Part shown: in pieces, positions 1 to 10,325 of the stretch
Layout of the letters: each line of letters starts with the position of its first letter
Position numbering within the stretch: the first letter of the stretch is position 1
Assembly (NCBI GenBank): GCA_003049485.1
Contig: PYST01000565.1
Location: 1-16,375, forward strand
From: Ophioceras dolichostomum
Lineage: Eukaryota; Ascomycota; Sordariomycetes; Magnaporthales; Ophioceraceae
Reading direction: 5' to 3'
DNA length: 16,375 nucleotides
Program-made: the position numbers and the translations under genes
Notes under the pieces: generated by a model
Seen by the model: only the letters and a program-made list of their open reading frames with translations
Told to the model about the DNA's origin: nothing
The model's database searches: none

Positions 1-560
1 ATAGAATTGTAGAGGCCGATGGTAAAATGACAGCGTATTGAAGCTCCTTTTTTTATGCGGGGACATTAATTTTTTGGGGGCTGAGCCAGTCTAGTCGCCC
101 TCCTCCTAAGCCGTAACGTGCTCCCTCAGAGAGCTGACAGGAGACAGGAACGACTTGTGACGTCTCATCCCAGGCAAGCTTCCAATGATATCCCATCCCT
201 ACGACATGATGGGGGAAGGGGCCAGCCAACCGGAGCTCCCTGCTGCTAGCATTGATCTATGCGGGGTGGCGGGGTCACCTGGTTCGTCTCGCATCGTCAT
301 GATGCCGGCTTGCATCACCTCCCTCCCTTGCCGCTTTCCATGTTCCTCTGTGCTTCTCCAATTCCATTCTTCCAGCCAGCCCGTCACTCACCGAGGGTGG
401 GCCGACGGGAGCCAGGCTGTATTGAGGGAGCAAACATGGCTTTCATGGAAAGCAGAACTGTCACAAACAGGTCAGGCTGGGCTGTCATGAGGTGACATAA
501 CCTTACCACGGGAGCGCACTTGTAGCATTGAATCTCAAAGTTCTAGCTTACCCTAACCCC
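1..560. other. intergenic, no gene recognised
   Basis: No convincing gene is visible here on either strand. The open frames (the longest about 100 codons, near 185-490) have no family resemblance, no splice-signal context and no consistent third-position bias. There is a short T-run near 50-55 followed by another at 70-76. The segment is probably distal 3' flank of MAK21 plus the flank of an unseen gene to the left. Confidence 0.6.
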
Positions 561-566
561 TTTATT
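561..566 (-). terminator. candidate poly(A) signal of MAK21
   Basis: The plus-strand TTTATT reads AATAAA on the minus strand, about 170 nt beyond the MAK21 stop codon. The position suits a fungal 3' UTR. Fungal polyadenylation signals are degenerate, so this is a candidate only. Confidence 0.4.
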
Positions 567-736
567 AAGACAAGTAGGTGTTTACGTGAGGATTACCGCG
601 ACACGATCTGATGCACGCCATTCTATTTGGCTTGGAGCCACAGAAGCTATAGTGACCAATTGAAGCTCCGATTTCACCATGCATAAGCCGATCGGTGTTA
701 GGTACAGGTCTGCATAAGGTAGAGACGAGGACTTCA

Positions 737-3700
737 TCAGAAATCGAACTCGTCCTGTTCCTGTGCGAGCATGTCCGCATAGTCCTCGGCTGACGCAAAC
801 ATCGGCAGAGCCTTGAGCTCCTTCCGCCGCAGCTTGCCCTTGCTAGGTGCCACTAGCTTCGTCGCCTTGCGAACGGCATCTTCGTCTTGCTCCGCTTCCG
901 AGCCACTGAAGTCGTTGAACTCCACGCCTCCATCATCATCTGAGGCAAGAGAGCCGAGCGCCTCCTCCGCATCCGAGTCGAGCTCGCCGTCGCTGCTCAT
1001 GTCATCGAGCATCGCTGCCAAGTCGTCGTCATCACCATCTTCGTCGCTGAAGCCCATGTCAGTATCCTCGTCGTCACCCTCGATGTCCGGCCGGGAGTCC
1101 ACGAGAGCCTGCCAGACCTCGTCCTCATTCTCCTCAGCCTCATCGTCATCGTCTTCAGCTTTCTTCTTCTCGCGGCGCTTGGCCGCCCTCGAGCTCGCTT
1201 GGCCGGCCTTGCCGACCGATGCGAAGTACTCGTGGAAGAAAACGTCTTCGGCAGCCACGTCCTGAGCCTTGAGGTTCCAGAAGGAGGCCGAGTTCAGCGT
1301 CGGTTGCTGCTTCAGCCCAGCCTTGCCCCCCGCCACCACTTGGTCTGCGCCGCCCGTGGTCAGGGTAGGTTGCATAATAGAGCTGCCCCGCTTGGCGTCC
1401 GTCGCCTTCGGGTTACGGAAGACGAACTTGTCCAAGAAGTGGATAAGCGTGTGGTTTGCCAGTTCTGGCTTCGGTAAAGACCTTTGCCGGACAAGGAGGT
1501 TGTTTGCGAACACCGCTACCGACGGATGGTAGTGGCTGAAATACGGAGCCTTCAGAAGAACTAGAATCAGCAAAGGGCAGTTCAGACAATCGAAACACGC
1601 TCGCCCGCTTCAAGAACTCACCAGCTCCCAGAGACAACTGCGGTGGGCGTTGCTAAATTCTGGGTTCCTCTTCCGGCCATCGTAGGCCGTAGACTTCCGC
1701 GGCGGTTGCACATCCTCAGCTGCTGGGGGTTCTGCTTCTTCGCCTTCTGGAACGACGTCCTTGTAAATTTCTTCTCCGTCGTCTTCGCCCTCCTCTGGGT
1801 CGTTGAGCAGCTGCGCGAGATCTGGGAAGGTCCCCTGCAGCTCAGCGATGAGATACAAAATCGCGCAGACAAAGGGCGGCTGGTGCAGCGTGACTACCTG
1901 CAACATCCTTTTCACGAACGCCTTCACCCTTCGGACGTCCGCGTCGTTCTTCAGTGCCTTGTACAGCAAATTCAGGTACAAGGTTTGCTTAGAAGAGGTG
2001 ATCAGGCGAGGGTCCAGCAGCGACTCGTACAGCGTCCGGTAGAAGCGATCAACGGCCAGGTGCTTCGACGCCGCAAGCTGCTGGATCAGAATTAGGGCCT
2101 GGATGCTTGTGTTGAAGTTTGACGAGTGCGTGATGCGGAAGAGAGTGTCGATGCGTTGCTCGAGTCTGTATCGGACGAATGTTAGCCTAACATTCCCTCA
2201 AATTCTGATCACGACGCTGGTCCCTCGAGTGCGGCTTACGTCGACTCATCCGTCATCGCGAACGGTATCGCACGGTTAACCCCAGTCAGAACCGCCGTCA
2301 CCAATTTCTGGGCAATGTCCTGGTCGTTTCCAGTAATATCCTCGTCAGGCCTCTTCTCTTTCTTTCCGCCCTTCTTGTCTTGGTGTTTTCCATCCTTCTT
2401 CCCGCCAGCGTTTTTCTGCCCCTTTCCTCCTTCAGGGTCTGCAGATCCAAGGCGGTCGAAGATACCCAGGGCACCCGTCTTCAGAAGCATGAGGAACAGC
2501 TCGAAGTATATGCGAACGAGGTTATCCGCCACCGAAGGCTCCTTGCCACTTAGAATCATCTGGTTCAGAGTGTTGATAGCGTGATATTTTGTACGCATGG
2601 TCGTCCCCGGCCGGAGCACCACTTCTTGTTCCACCGTTTGGATCACGATTGGTTTCATCCCAGGGTGGGTGTTGACGAGCTGGAGTAACAGGTACGAAGC
2701 TCTTGAGGCAATTTTGCCTTCACGATCACCCAGCTTGCTCACCAACAGGCGCATTAGATTGGCCTCCTGTTCTGGCTTATCTCTCAAGAGACCGAAGACG
2801 AAGTCCAGAGCCTTCGACCGCGAGTACTCGATCTCGTCACCGGACCAGACCTCCAGCAGTTGGAGAACCTTGAAGTAGGCCGTCTTGAGCCAGTCCTCAA
2901 ATAACCACATGATGAGGTGTGACTTGGCGACTTTGCTTGGGAGCTTCTGGCCCTCCCTCCAGGAAAACACTGACTCCTGCTGCAGGGAGCCCAGCAGCCC
3001 AGGCTGTGCGTGGAAGGGTCTCAGGCGCCTCTCATTTGGGAGAACCATGCCGTTCCCCAGGAGGTCGACGAGAGCACCCAGTGCGCCGAGGGCTTGCCCT
3101 CGACTCTTTTTGCCCGCCATATTCAGGAGACTTTCCATCGCCTTGACATTATGCACAGGGGATTCCTGTACCGCGAGAGTCAGGGCAGAAATCTTGTCGG
3201 AGAGTGTGCCAGAGGATACGATCGTGGCCATGAACTTGTGTGTCGACGACTTTGCTACGGCGGTGTTATAAGCAGCACTATCTTCGTCCAACAGTGTCTG
3301 AGCGTAGGACTTGAGAGCGGCAATCGCAGGGCCGAAGTTGCCGTCTTCGTCTGATGAGGGTGTTGGGAGTTCATCCTGGCTCGCGGTATGCCAATCAGGT
3401 CGAGGCTCGAAGTTCTGCAGCCGAGTTAATGTCAATAAAGACTCCTAGGATCAAAATCCCCCATGCAAGTGAACACTGGCGGCTTACTGACCAACTTCCC
3501 GGCCCACTGACGATCCTTGTGCTTTTCGGGAGGCGGTACTGCGTCCTTCAACGAGACTATTGGAATTGCCGCCTTCTTAAGCCCCTCCTGGTTAACCTCG
3601 GCATCGCTCTCCTCAAGCTCAGATTCTGACTCTTCTGACTGGCGCTCCTCAGCTTCAGACTCTGCATCGTCCTCACGAGCTTTGTCGAAACCCAAGCCAG

Positions 3701-4094
3701 ATGCAAACCGCGCAAGTTCGCTTTTGAAGGAGGCGTCAAGAGCCGAGCCCGCCTGTCCCTCTAAGACCTCCTGGTCCTCCTCGGCGTCCGAGTCAATGCC
3801 AGTGATGAGCTCCAAGTCGCCCTCGTCCCCGCCCAGCGCTTTGATTTCTTCTAGGAGAACGACCGCTTTGTCCCTGCCTTTGCCGGCCGGCTTTGGCTGA
3901 CGTTTCTTGGATGCTTTTGCGTGTTGCTCGTCGTCGTCCTGTCTTTTCCGTTTGCTTGTCCGCGGCGAATCGGCCGGTTTCGCTAGAGCCACATCGATCT
4001 TGGCTGTGAGGCTCGACAATGCGGCCTCGTCGAATGAGGCCTTCGGGGGCTTGTCTGCACTTTTCTGCGACTTTGACCGCTTCGCAGGAGCCAT
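737..4094 (-). CDS. MAK21: MAK21/NOC1-like ribosome biogenesis protein (CBF family)
   Basis: Exons on the minus strand: 4094-3492, 3414-2240, 2165-1622 and 1549-737, with introns of 77, 74 and 72 nt. Phases agree throughout and the product is about 1044 residues, close to yeast Mak21 (1025). Noc1/Mak21 is a nucleolar protein that works with Noc2 in early pre-60S assembly and export (family knowledge). The N-terminus is lysine-rich then acidic (residues 1-200). A helical repeat region follows, containing the conserved DKISALTLAVQESPVHN segment. Next comes a Lys/Gly-rich loop, then the CBF core (about 590-800) with THSSNFNTSIQALILIQQL and LLYKALKNDADVRRVKAFVKR. The C-terminus (about 880-1044) has long Asp/Glu runs. 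Intron 1 uses an atypical GTCAGT donor, the only one giving a phase-0 join to the CTGCAG acceptor. The ATG has A at -3 and G at +4. Identity is confident; exact splice sites are inferred. Confidence 0.93.
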
Positions 4095-4420
4095 TCTGAA
4101 GTACTGCGCGGACTGAACAGTCCGCCAGAGCTCGTAGGGTGCTGGGCAGCCAAAAGCCCGGAAAGTTTATCGAACAGCCCGTTTATGGGCATGCCCAAAT
4201 CAGAGACAATCGAAATTTTTTAGTGGGGTCCTCGCGTTGAGGGGTCAAATTCTCCACTACGGCTGCGGCCTTGATTGGGTCTCCTCTCAGCCTCCTGCAG
4301 CTTGGGGCGATCCCTGGCGCGACCTCCTTATGTGGCTGAAGCTCAAACTCTTTGAAAGCTCACTCTCAACGCCCTCTAATTTTCATCACTGGGAACGGGC
4401 TTCAACAGACTTCCTTCCAT
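4095..4420. promoter_or_regulatory. bidirectional promoter, MAK21 / mitochondrial ProRS
   Basis: About 326 bp separate the two divergent start codons, so promoter elements and both 5' UTRs must lie here. On the minus strand the run AAAAAATTT (4221-4213) lies about 120 nt upstream of the MAK21 ATG. It resembles the RRPE element (core AAAAATTTT) of fungal ribosome-biogenesis genes. No PAC element (GATGAG type) was found. No TATA box stands out. Confidence 0.5.
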
Positions 4421-6851
4421 ATGATTACCAGGTCCCAGGGGAGGGCGCTCAGTTCGAACTGGGCCCCACTGGCTCGTTACTATTGCAGGGCCTTAGTCTC
4501 CCCAGCTGCTTCAGTACGTGTTTGAGAGCTTCTCTGATGAGCATCCAAGCAACAATCAAGCCTCCGTTTTCTGACTCCTTCCCAAGACTCGGTTTGTTCA
4601 TACAGATCACCGGGCTCGCCTCTCCAAAAGCTATATACCACTGAGATCCATCACATCACAGGAGAAAGATGAAGGTATAGTTGAACAGCAGTGCTCCCGG
4701 GTATATTTCTCATCGGTCATAGGCTCACCAATCATCACAGGATCTCACACAAAACTCATCCAGGCTGGGATACTCCGCCAGGTGCGTTGATTCATTGCAT
4801 TATCATATGCTACTCCTTGGCTGCAGTATTTACGAGACTGGGAGGCTGATGTGCACACAACAGGCTCACTCGGGCATCTTCCACTTGCTGCCCCTTGGGT
4901 TCAGGGTGCAAGAAAAGATCAAGAAGGTGATCGATCGGCACATGGAAGAGATAGGTGAGCTCTCTATCCTAACTCTATGGGATGGCTCGCCACTTACTGA
5001 GTTTACCAAAAGGCGCATCCAGATTATCCCTCTCAACCATCTCTACGCCAAGGCTATGGCAAACGAGCCGCCGATATGCAAAGGCTGGCCCGGAGGTAAG
5101 CACAGGGTTTGCTGTTAACTGCATATATGATTCGAAGATTGACTCCCATCGCTCCGTCTTTCTCTTCCGCAGCTGTTTCAATTTTCCGACCGCAAAGAAT
5201 CTAAATACCTGCTTTCGCCAACCCACGAGGAGGAGATCACCAGTCTGGTCAAACAGACCGTTAGTTCTCACAAGGCCCTTCCTCTTCGGCTATATCAGAT
5301 TAGTAAGTAGCCACCACCGTCGGAGTCGCCGCCTCAGTCCAATTCCACGATGGCAGGCCAGGGGTCTAACAGAGTCATCTGCCAGCTCGCAAGTATCGTG
5401 ACGAGGCGCGTCCGCGCAAGGGGCTGTTGAGGTCACGGGAGTTTGTCATGAAGGACCTCTACACTTTTGATCTCTCGGTCAACGATGCGATGACGACCTA
5501 TAACCTGGTCCGTTCCGCCTACGACAAGATCTTCGCCGAAATGCGACTTCCAGTCCGTGTGGCGGAGGCTAGCTCCGGTGACATTGGGGGTGACCTTAGC
5601 CACGAGTACCATCTCCCAACAGCCCTCGGTGAGGATGATCTCATCAGCTGTAGCAACTGCGGGTACACTGCCAACTCCGAGGTCGCCGAGACGCGTACCC
5701 GCCAAGTTCAGGAGTGGGCAAAGCCGGCTGTCTGGCGCGGTATATCGAAGGACCGCTCGACGCTCATCAACGCCTGGTACCCCGAGTCCGTGAGGGACAT
5801 ATCGTCATCTAGAGGCTCTAGGTATACTCACGAAGATGTGAACATCCACGCTGTGAAGGGTGTCATTCCAGACATTGACGGGAGTGTCAAGGATGTTCGT
5901 AGGGCCTGGTGGTCCGCTATGGAAGGGTTCACGCCTCTGGAGACAGATCAACAAGAGCCCTTGACGGACGGCGAGCGCGCGCCGCAGCGTGCCACAAAGC
6001 TCATCAATATCGTTGACTACAGGCTGCCGGAGTCGTTCCGCCAAGCCTTAGGCCAACCCGACACGGATTTGCCCCTTTTCCCATTCCCGAAGGAGGACGT
6101 CTCTCAGCTGGCCGTTCCCCCGCCCCAGGAGGTCATCTTTCAAGGCGCCGACGGCGAGCCACTCAACCTCTTGAAAATCATGGACGGCGACCCTTGCCCG
6201 AAGTGCGAGTCTGGTGTATTGGGGTCCGAAAAGGCGATCGAGTTGGGGCACACGTTCCATCTCGGCGTCCGTTACTCGGAGCCCATGGGACTCAGCCTCG
6301 TGGTAGCACCCTCGGCTCTCGAGGACGCAGGCTCCAGTGGTGAGATCTTACACTGGGCCCCCGGCTCGAACACCAAAGTCGTCCTGCAGATGGGGTGCCA
6401 CGGCATCGGAGTCTCTAGGATCATCGGCGCTGTGGCCGAACACCTGGCCGACGACAAGGGGCTTAACTGGCCCCGGGCCATCGCGCCTTACGATGTGGTC
6501 ATCGTCGCCGGCCAGGACGCCCAGAACGACGGCTCTGCCGAGAAAATCCACGATCTGCTTGCCGAGGCGAGACGGCCAAAACCTGCGGCGAACGCATCAT
6601 CGACCTCATCTCCCCCGTTGATGATGTCCTATACGGATCCGCTGGACCTGCTAATCGACGACCGCGATAAGAATTTGCCGTGGAAACTCAAGGACGCCGA
6701 TCTTGTCGGGTATCCTGTTGTCGTCGTTCTGGGCAAGGAGTGGACAAACTCTGGCAGATGCGAGGTTCAGTGTCGAAGACTAGGGGTCAAGAAGTTCGCA
6801 CTGCCTGAAGAGCTGTCATCCGTGGTCTACAGGCTGCTTGACCAGCTGTAG
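4421..6851 (+). CDS. AIM10: mitochondrial prolyl-tRNA synthetase, bacterial type
   Basis: Seven exons: 4421-4513, 4587-4674, 4741-4781, 4864-4954, 5013-5095, 5173-5302 and 5386-6851. All phases match; the product is 663 residues. It charges tRNA-Pro with proline in mitochondria. Class II features: HLLPLGFRVQEK (motif 1 region, from about 80), PTHEE (148-152), motif 2 TRKYRDEARPRKGLLRSREF (176-195), CSNC (264-267), CPKC (446-449), LGHTFHLG, motif 3 GCHGIGVSR (512-520), and a C-terminal anticodon-binding domain containing DDRDKNLPWK and GYPVVVVLGKEW. About 165 residues between motifs 2 and 3 occupy the place of the bacterial INS editing domain. The chosen start gives an Arg/Ser-rich, acid-free N-terminus (MITRSQGRALSSNWAPLARY), a good mitochondrial presequence, joined by a 73-nt intron with a CTGAC branch to RFVHTDHRARLSK. 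The Kozak context is weak (C at -3). The 66-nt intron 4675-4740 is open and in frame. Function is near certain; the first exon is probable. Confidence 0.93.
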
Positions 6852-7702
6852 TTTCTCTTTTCTTTTCCCTCTGTATCCTATCTCATTTGGATTCTGTGTA
6901 CATTTCCTCTCCATGTCTTCACCCCCCTGTGTACGATCTTGCCAGTGTCTACAATGCCGAGCATGTACCAATATTACCCAAATCTCCCGGCTTTTGTCAG
7001 AGGTCATCTCTTCTTCATCCTTGGACAAGCCACCCTTTCCAGCTTTTCCGGTTCTCCTCTAGCATTGGCGTAGCTCTAAGCATCCTGTGCATCTGTTCCA
7101 TGCTTCAGCTGTACCAACAAATCTGTTTTCGTAAATGTACCTAGATGCATACACCTAGCTCACCAAAGCTCCCCGATCCGTTCAACCGCGGAGGTGAATG
7201 GCCGTCGCCGCCCATGATTGCAGCCGATGAGGCAGGAGCCTCTCGGTACCGTCTGTCACTCCCACGTTACTCGAGGTTGGCTGGGGACGTTCAAGCAAAA
7301 GTATCTGAGCCATTCACTTCCATCTGATCAATTCACTTACAGGTCCTTTCATCTGAACTCCTCAATGTGCACGAACCGGAGGCGGGTACTTGCTGGTTGC
7401 CTTTCTCGCCCTATCCCGCAAATGGCACGACGTGTATCAAACCATCGCGACTTCCAACGATTTCCCTCCGCGACTTCCTCCGTGACCTCTTTAGTATTTT
7501 CCCATCACGACCTACCAACTTTCCGTACCTTTCCGCTCGTTGTATTCAAACAGCAAAGGTTTTCGTTTCTTTCACGTTCACTGACTGTATTAACCACCAC
7601 GCCGAGTTCTCTCGGGCGCATTGCGTCGGAATCCCTCGATCGAGGAGAAAGATTGACAGTTGTTCGCCGACAGCACTCTCGTCTGGACGCCACCGAGCCG
7701 CG
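6852..7702. other. 3' UTR of ProRS and 5' region of the next gene
   Basis: No gene is supported in these 850 bp. The left part is T- and C-rich with several TGTA motifs (such as TGTGTACA near 6895 and ATGTAC near 7135), as in fungal 3' UTRs. From about 7430 to 7620 the plus strand is strongly C+T-rich, typical of fungal promoter and transcription-start regions. Open frames that run through it look like UTR sequence and match no protein I recognise. An unseen 5' exon of the next gene could lie here. Confidence 0.5.
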
Positions 7703-9593
7703 ATGGACGTGCCGAGTCGGGCGTCGGATCTGATGCCCCTGCTTTCCAGGCCCAGGGAGAAGCCGGAGACCGAGAAGGACAACCCAAAAATTGAAGATCC
7801 AAAACGGTATCTACGAGGAGGCCCTGACGACGGCGAAGCGCATGTGGAGGTGAGAAGGCAATCCAATTCTTCAATACTCACTTTTATGCTAAACACAAGT
7901 CGAGCATTGGCGCGAGGCTCCAACTCAACTGACCCGATCCGATGTTTACCTACTACCTACCTACCCTTTTAAGCTCTATTTGGTCGTGCCCAAGAATGCG
8001 CCTCAGCAGATCGACGAAGATGACCCAGAGTTCGAAGGCAAGCTGGACATGGTCCGAGAGGGATCATTAACGTGGGTGGAAGTGGAAGGTGATCACATTT
8101 TACGCATGGCCGCGACCAGCAAGCCCCGACTCCAAGGCGCTATCGATGGTGCGATCAATCTCTTCAGCAAGGAGGACGTCGGCATCATGGGAGACCAAGC
8201 GTTCCATCTCGTTCAGGTTCCTGCCGCCATTAGCAAGAGCTTCCAGGTCCGGTATGAGCCAGTGTGTCCCGCCGCTCAGTTGGCGTCGGCGCCACAAGAG
8301 CGCCGGACTTGGAGGGCGATAACGGACCCATTCCCATCCACAGCCGTGGACAAGGACGAAGACATGGGTCCGAGCTACTTTGCGGAATACGTCGAGACTT
8401 TCAAGGACTACTTCGCAGATGTCGCGTCTCGTCTTCACTCGATTCCGGACGAGATCCGTATGCGGATACATCTGGGCACCTTGGAAATGACGCAATTCCA
8501 GGAGACCCCGGATTACAAGCGTTACCAGGCTATGCTGGAAAAGCTGATGCTGAGGAAGACATACACCTTCAACAAAAGCATGGGCCATATCTCCCTCGCT
8601 CGCAAGATCCGCCAGGGCATCGAGGCCTCGCCAACAGAATTCATGCCCGCGTCGCATCGAATCGAAAACCTGGAAGATACCGCCATGGACAACTTTGTCG
8701 TCATTATCGCCAAGCACCTTCGTATCGAAATCCAGGTCCAGGACATCGGTTTTAGGGCAATCGGTGGTTCCAAAAACGCCTCCTCTGCAAACCGCGCGTA
8801 CCAACACATGGTCCGGCCCACCATCTTCAAGAACGAGGGCCTGAACAGGGAGGTGGCGGTCGTGTCGGCGAACCCGGGAGGCTCCTACGACTGGGACCTG
8901 GAGATCCTGGTCGAGCAGCCGCCCGAGAGGGTGACGAGCGAGGTGAGGCACATGAACAAGTTCGTCAGCATCGACCTGCAGAAGGACGGCACGATGCGGC
9001 CTGTGATCTCGCAGAGGCTGGCGCAGACGGCGGGCATCACCGAAGTCTTCGTCAAGCAGGCGCGCCGGTACATCATCGTCGGCGACTCGGTGGCGGCCGA
9101 CCCGTTCGAGGTCGAGGTGGCCGTGTTCACGCAGTGGGACACGGGCTGCACCACGATAACGAGCCAGGCGTGCACCATGGCGCTATGCGCGATGGGCTGG
9201 CAGGACCAGCTGAACCGGCGCAACATAGCGGTCGAGCCCCGCGATTTCGGACCGAACTTCTCGAACCTTCTCTGCCCCGAGGCTGGGGCCGGGGCTGGAC
9301 AGGACGAGAGTGGCTCCAGCGGCGCGGCAAGGCTGTTGAGGTTCGTGACCAAGATGCAGAAGTTCATGGATCGTGTCAAGGCGGGCTACTTTGAGCCGCC
9401 GCCGCCGCAGCAACCAGAGGTAAAAAGCGACGGTGCCGCCGCTGCTGTTGCTGGTGCTCCTGGAGTGGACGCTCCTGGCCTCGACGGTGCGGTGGGCGAC
9501 GCTGTGAGTGGCGTCGCGGCTGAAATGGAGGAGCTGCTGAAGCAGAATCAAGCGCCTGGCAACGAAGAAAGTTTGCTGCCCGGCATCGAGTAG
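7703..9593 (+). CDS. uncharacterised fungal protein, possibly DUF7905/KH-like
   Basis: Proposed exons are 7703-7849 and 7974-9593, giving about 588 residues. Exon 2 is secure as coding: a 540-codon frame with strong GC third positions. I do not recognise the product with certainty. The order of alternating strands and helices, the stretch SYFAEYVETFKDYFADVASRL followed by IRMRIHLGTLEMTQF, and repeated aspartate-rich beta segments resemble the fungal DUF7905 proteins, which carry KH-like folds; this is a resemblance only. The C-terminal 90 residues are Pro/Ala/Gly-rich and probably disordered. No signal peptide, membrane segment or catalytic motif was seen. The ATG at 7703 has a good context (G at -3 and +4). 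The exon 1 end is uncertain: a canonical donor lies at 7850, but the acceptor could be 7973 or 7904 (both phase 0), and a competing frame covers half of exon 1. It converges with the next gene. Confidence 0.7.
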
Positions 9594-10325
9594 CGAACCG
9601 TCCGCCTGTGGGCGGGTTGGTCGTGGGTTCTGTTCTCGACGTCGCTCCCGACGGATGACCGGCCAAGCTACTTGCACTGTTTTCACCTCCGTCAAGTTTT
9701 TTTTTCTTTTTTCTTTTTCAATTTCTTTAACCTCACAGGGCGTTTACAGGCTCACGAGTTGGTGGTCTGTACGTACCATGCGCCGCGAGAGATGGGGATT
9801 GCCGCGACACTACGAGGCCGTTATGGGCATGCATAGGTATTTACACGCAAGAGCGAAGGAGACTGTGTGACGGTCGAGGAAGCCAGGCTGTTGTTGTAAG
9901 GGTATAATTCCTAATATTTCTCTGGCGATGTTTCTTTCACGGCGTTGGTTTATGGTCGTTGGAGTTGAGAGCTAGTGTCGCTCGCTGTACATCTCGGTTG
10001 CATTGAAGTTTGATCGGTGGCTTCACACGTATCGCGGTGTTTATTTCGTTGCTACCTAATTCTGCGTTGATATTTGTTCATTTAAAAGCACACATGTGCC
10101 ACCTGAGACAATAGTATGTCTCGGAGGTTGTCTTCCCTTGTTGTTCCCTGATGATTTCTGATACCGTTGACTGTCTTGACGAGCCGGTATGGCGACCAGT
10201 GACTGGTACACTTTCCTCGTCTCGGCTTCATCTCTTGTTCTTCTTTCATTTCTCCCCGGTTTGTGTGGGAGGCCACCTCGGTAGAAAGCGTTCACTATGC
10301 CTTCCAAAGTCTCTGCTCTTGAAGT
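9594..10325. other. convergent 3' intergenic region
   Basis: This stretch separates the ends of two convergent genes and contains no supported gene. It has a T-rich tract at 9697-9729 followed by TTTAAC and CACAG, which together resemble the 3' end of an intron. A perfect 13-bp palindrome with a 1-nt centre (ACCAGT-G-ACTGGT) lies at 10195-10207. It probably holds both 3' UTRs. Confidence 0.55.
10040..10045 (-). terminator. candidate poly(A) signal of the DUF7708-like gene
   Basis: Plus-strand TTTATT reads AATAAA on the minus strand, about 280 nt past the stop of the minus-strand gene. It is a weak candidate because the motif is short and common in AT-rich flanks. Confidence 0.25.

Noticed and set aside
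185..495. Open frames of 60-100 codons at the left end
   Set aside because: Low-complexity composition, mutually overlapping on both strands, no family resemblance and no splice or promoter context. They are expected by chance in GC-rich flank.
547..560. CTTACCCTAACCCC resembling telomere repeat
   Set aside because: Only about two imperfect CCCTAA-type units occur, with ordinary genes to one side; there is no array.
4450..4461. CAGTTCGAACTG, resembling a tRNA T-arm
   Set aside because: It is a perfect 12-bp palindrome, but no acceptor, D or anticodon stem could be drawn around it, and it lies in the ProRS first exon.
4237..4644. 135-codon open frame as the start of the ProRS gene
   Set aside because: It begins with TTG, ends in a stop without meeting the conserved frame, and gives an acidic, non-presequence-like N-terminus. 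The 4421 start in another frame fits better.
8100..8951. 283-codon open frame on the minus strand
   Set aside because: It is antisense to the secure exon 7974-9593 and follows from GC-rich third positions. The peptide is Arg/His/Val-rich with no recognisable domain.
10149..10165. TGATGA followed by CTGA, resembling snoRNA boxes C and D
   Set aside because: CTGA comes only a few bases after the C-like box, no second D box is at the right distance and no terminal stem forms.
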